Shown here: piece by piece, positions 60,780-64,000 of the stretch
Layout: each line of letters starts with the position of its first letter
Position numbering within the stretch: the first letter of the stretch is position 1
Assembly: GCA_921293015.1 (NCBI GenBank)
Contig: OV121087.1
Span: forward strand, 40,720,630-40,784,629
Direction of reading: 5' to 3'
DNA length: 64,000 nt
Source: Phorcus lineatus
Lineage: Eukaryota; Mollusca; Gastropoda; Trochida; Trochidae
Notes under the pieces: model-generated
Database searches by the model: none
What the model saw: only the letters and a program-made list of their open reading frames with translations
What the model was told of the DNA's origin: nothing
Position numbers and translations under genes: made by a program

Positions 60780-61130
60780 ACGGGGAGAGTATGGAGAGAA
60801 AGAAGAGAAAAGGGGAGAGGGCTTGAGGGGGAGGAGGTTGAAGACAAATTTGAAAAAGAGGGGGTTATGAGTTGGAGGGGGTTGGGGTGGAACAGGCATA
60901 TGAAATAAAAGGGTGTGGGTTGCAAATGGAAGAAAATCTATATGGGAAATGGGAGAGTGAAAGATTTGGGGAGGGGTGACTGTAAGGGGGGGGGGTGGGT
61001 TTGGGGGAGTGGAGATACTCAACAGAGTAGGGGGGGTTGGGAAGAGGAGTAAACAGAAGAAAAAATTCACAAGGTTTGGGAAAATGAAGAAAGATGTGGT
61101 TGAGGGGAGAGGGAGGGACAAAAAAAAGCA
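60780..61130 (+). repeat. Purine-rich (G/A) tract of about 350 bp
   Basis: The plus strand is overwhelmingly G and A with several G runs (for example a 9-base run near 60986). The proline/serine/phenylalanine-rich minus-strand frames here are artefacts of this composition. Confidence 0.85.
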
Positions 61131-61548
61131 AGGGCTAGATGCAATATGTTGGAAAGATATTTATGTTTTGTTTGTAAGGTATACAAGCTGCTTCGTTTGG
61201 CCAGGTGTGTACTATTTCTCAGGTGGGCAGACAGAGTGTCTGTTTTTTCTTCTTAGATCTTGTGTACAATCTGTGTCGAGGTGAGGGTCTTACATGGCTT
61301 GAATAATAAAGGGAGGGTTCCCATGTTTATCTATGGTCAGTGGCTCGTTCTTTAGCTGAAAGATCTTAAATAGAAATTTGGTGAAATTTGCTTCTTTGAA
61401 ATTGGAAATGTTGAATTTTTGATAGACTTAAATCATCAGTGCATTAAAACTCAGGGGTTGCAAGACCCATCCAATGCTTGTAGGTTTCAGTGCAAGACAA
61501 ACCTACAATGCTGTAAATACATGTCAACGTAATATGAAGATTCTTCAC

Positions 61549-61637
61549 CTGAAGACACCTAATTTCAATTATATGTATATAAACACACAATATATATATA
61601 TGTACACACACATTTAATTGAAATTAGGTGTCTTCAG
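61549..61637. repeat. Perfect hairpin with 23-bp arms
   Basis: 61549-61571 (starting CTGAAGACACCTAATTTC) is exactly complementary to 61615-61637, around a 43-base AT/CA-rich loop. This is a young palindromic MITE or a hairpin-forming site; no target duplication was evident. Confidence 0.85.
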
Positions 61638-62599
61638 TATCAGTGTACAGTCAGCATATATTCAAATGTTTATCAGTCTTATTTGAATTATATTCATGTA
61701 TCATGAAATATTCATTGGATTGTTATAGTTAACTTATACATTCTTATAAGAATTGCTCTAATTTATTGATTGAAAATGTCTGAGAACGATTTCAGGGCGT
61801 AGGCAACAATAATCTTTAACAACGGCCAGTTCGATTACGTTTTCAGCGATAAGCTTATGCTGCTAACGAAGCTATTTTTAGATACAGTGCGTCAGCAGTT
61901 AAGTAGATCTATAAATAGAATGAGAAAAGTCCCTTCCCATAATGCAACGCTGCATGTTTTCACAACATGGCGACAATCACGAAGCCACTTTTCTCCTCAG
62001 TGTCATATTGATTGAGCTTAGCCATTTGAGATGTCATAATTAGTTATGCAAACATTATTTACATTATTAATCCCCAACAATCAAAACATCCAAGTAACTA
62101 CAAGGTTACTACAACGCAGATCAATCATGCAGCGGACAACAATCTAATGGCCGCCATGATCGCAATAGAGTTAAGCCCCTTGGTAGTGCTGGTCAGTGGC
62201 TTCGATTGTTTTCGCTATTTTTTTCAGTTTGAAGGACGGATTACAACTAATTACCAAACATGAAAAAGTTGTAAACACAGAAAATAGAAAACAAATCGAA
62301 TATATAAAAAAGTTACGTGTCGCGTGCAAAAGGGAATTCCCTCCCGAATATTTGTGGAACAGAAAATACCCGGTCGAACTGGCCGTTTAACCTTCCAGGG
62401 CAGTGAATAACAATTTTGAAAACTTCAAATTTCCTGGAAACAAAAATAGGTCTTGTTTTGCTCAAAGCAAATTAACCTAGGAAAGTAAGGTAGTAGGCTG
62501 TTAAAAACGAATTAACTGAGAAAAATACGATGGGAGGTCGTTAAATATATGGAACAGTATCTTGGCATTCTGTGACCTACTTTCAATGATTGATTTTGG

Positions 62600-63410
62600 C
62601 TTATAAGAGTTTCCGTGCTCTCCAAACAACTCTGATGGACTTGGCACCGATAGTGCCTACGGTTCTTGGAATTAATTTGTTTGGTTCTGAGATCTAAGAA
62701 TAAATGAAGGGGCTATTCAAAGGGGATTATAAACAGCATTTTTGTGTTACAGTTTTCTTGCATCAACATATAATTGTTTGAGTATAATTAATAAGAGTTT
62801 TGTTGATTTGCCCAAGAAGGGATCTTAATTGGCTTTGAAACTGCCTCTGGTTCCTGTTTTTAGCTTGATTGATTTAGATCTCTTCAAGTATGTTAAGAAA
62901 GGTGTTATACAGGGATCAAAGTATCTTATGCATCTAAATTTCATTATTATAGTGATACTTATAAGTAAGAGTGTTGTTAATTTTCTTAAAAAAAAGTTGG
63001 ATGTTAATTGACACTAGGAAGACTTTGGTACATGGAGCTATTTATCTTGTTATCTTGTAAATAAAGAACATTTTTTAAGTATGTCAAAGGATATTTTGAA
63101 TGGTTTGAGTTTGAACCACTTCTGGTTCAAGAATATTCCAAATAGGCCTGTATTCAGCCAATGGCACAGTAATTTTCCCTCTATTAAGAATTCACGATTC
63201 CTGTAAACTAAAGTCTCAGAATTATTAGATTGCTTTAATTATTTTAAGTGCCAGTTTGAGTATTGATAAATGTTTGAATCCTTTTTAACTCATCTTCCAT
63301 AGACTTGGCACCAGCAGTTCCAGGAATCACTCTGTTAGGTTTTCTGATAGTCTAGCAAATGAAGAATGGTTAATTCAAAGGACATTGTTAGGTCTCTGTA
63401 GTCTGACAAT
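62600..63410. repeat. Two diverged copies of a 100-bp block
   Basis: GGACTTGGCACC...GTTTGGTTCTGA...AAATGAAG...ATTCAAAGGGGATTATA near 62636-62735 resembles GACTTGGCACCAGCAGTTCC...GTTAGGTTTTCTGA...AAATGAAGAATGG...AATTCAAAGGACATTGTTA near 63302-63392. Class unknown. Confidence 0.45.
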
Positions 63411-64000
63411 CCAACTTTGAAATGAAAATTTGGACAAAGAACAAAACAATTGAGAAAACATATTAGTTAAGATGAAAATGAGTTGGAGATTTATTCATTT
63501 TCTTAAATCAAGCTCTCAAGTCTTCTTGAAGTGCTTATCTTATGTCAATAATCTTATTTTAGTCTGTCAGATTAGGTCCTTCGTCAAACTGTTGAAATTT
63601 AGACGCAACGTACAGTTTACATTTAAAAATTTTTTTTAATGTTATGCAAGGTGACGAATGATTAAAAATTTATAATTAATAGACACAAAAAAAACGTTCA
63701 AAGACTTATTAGCAATTGTACAGTTTATTCAATAATAGGTTTGTTTTTTCACTCTAAGAAAAAAAAGTAAAAAAACTATCTAAAACTCATTAAAAAAAAT
63801 TTTAAATTTAAAATATGCATCAGGAAAAAGTATTTATTTATACACTAACGAGGAACATGACAAAAGCTCATATTTTTTCATAATCAATAGCAAACTGTTT
63901 GCACAATCTCTTTAGGAAGTCTGTTCATAAGGAAAATACTACTGTTGTTTCAATGAAAATAGTTGCATAAAAAATTTATTTATAAGGTGTATTTTTTCAA

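Larger units (their letters stand above)
57431..64000 (+). other. FCHSD2 intron 2 (at least 6.5 kb), no further exon seen
   Basis: Contains a 36-bp minisatellite (59270-59560), a 20-bp palindrome (60341-60360), a purine tract (60780-61130), a 23-bp-arm hairpin (61549-61637) and diverged duplicates around 62.6 and 63.3 kb. Scattered TGCAATATACAT motifs occur at 57.85-58.97 kb. A 58-codon open stretch after TTTTTTTCAG at 62217-62390 could be an exon in phase with exon 2, but its sequence is not F-BAR-like. Confidence 0.5.

Noticed and set aside
60701-61284. Proline/serine-rich frames of 74-120 codons
   Set aside because: Composition artefact of the purine tract; no domains or splice signals.

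Overview
This is an AT-rich animal (eukaryotic) nuclear window. It has long introns with GT-AG splice sites, tandem satellites, microsatellites and many short transposable elements. A tRNA-headed SINE whose tail is built from TCACC/TCAC repeats, in the style I associate with gastropod genomes, suggests a mollusc, probably a gastropod. The species cannot be fixed from the sequence alone.

Three protein-coding genes are supported. (1) On the minus strand, exons spanning 27771 down to 18138 encode a predicted 1263-residue protein. Its N-terminus carries what I read as a Scm3/HJURP-type CENP-A chaperone motif, followed by a long disordered, Ser/Thr-Pro-rich body and an acidic tail. (2) On the plus strand, 28213-31445, MAT2B (regulatory beta subunit of methionine adenosyltransferase) is complete in five exons. 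It lies head-to-head with gene 1 across a 441-bp spacer that probably acts as a shared promoter. (3) On the plus strand from 57149, the first two exons of an FCHSD2/nervous-wreck F-BAR gene are present; the rest lies beyond the window behind a second intron of at least 6.5 kb. I see no RNA genes, CRISPR arrays or prokaryotic-style operons.

Layout. 1-12 kb is gene-free and holds a LINE reverse-transcriptase scrap, TTAA-flanked elements, two members of an 8-bp-TSD MITE family, a poly-G-bearing hAT-like element and a (GA)n tract. 12.19-15.27 kb is a 58-bp satellite with an 11-unit higher-order period. 16.4-17.3 kb holds a foldback MITE and a SINE. 18.1-31.4 kb is the divergent gene pair; intron 4 of gene 1 contains a complete SINE (13-bp TSD) split by a 1.44-kb hAT-like element. 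32.06-34.79 kb is a decayed ISL2EU-like transposon with THAP and YqaJ-nuclease remnants. 36-57 kb is gene-free, with further SINE and MITE copies, a 21-bp minisatellite, old degenerate tandem arrays and a nested TTAA/hAT pair. 57-64 kb is the start of FCHSD2 and its intron, with a 36-bp minisatellite, a purine tract and hairpins.

The most noteworthy item is the candidate Scm3/HJURP-like gene, because clear CENP-A chaperones of this family are poorly documented in invertebrates. The nested and paired transposon structures with exact target-site duplications are the best-supported structural observations.
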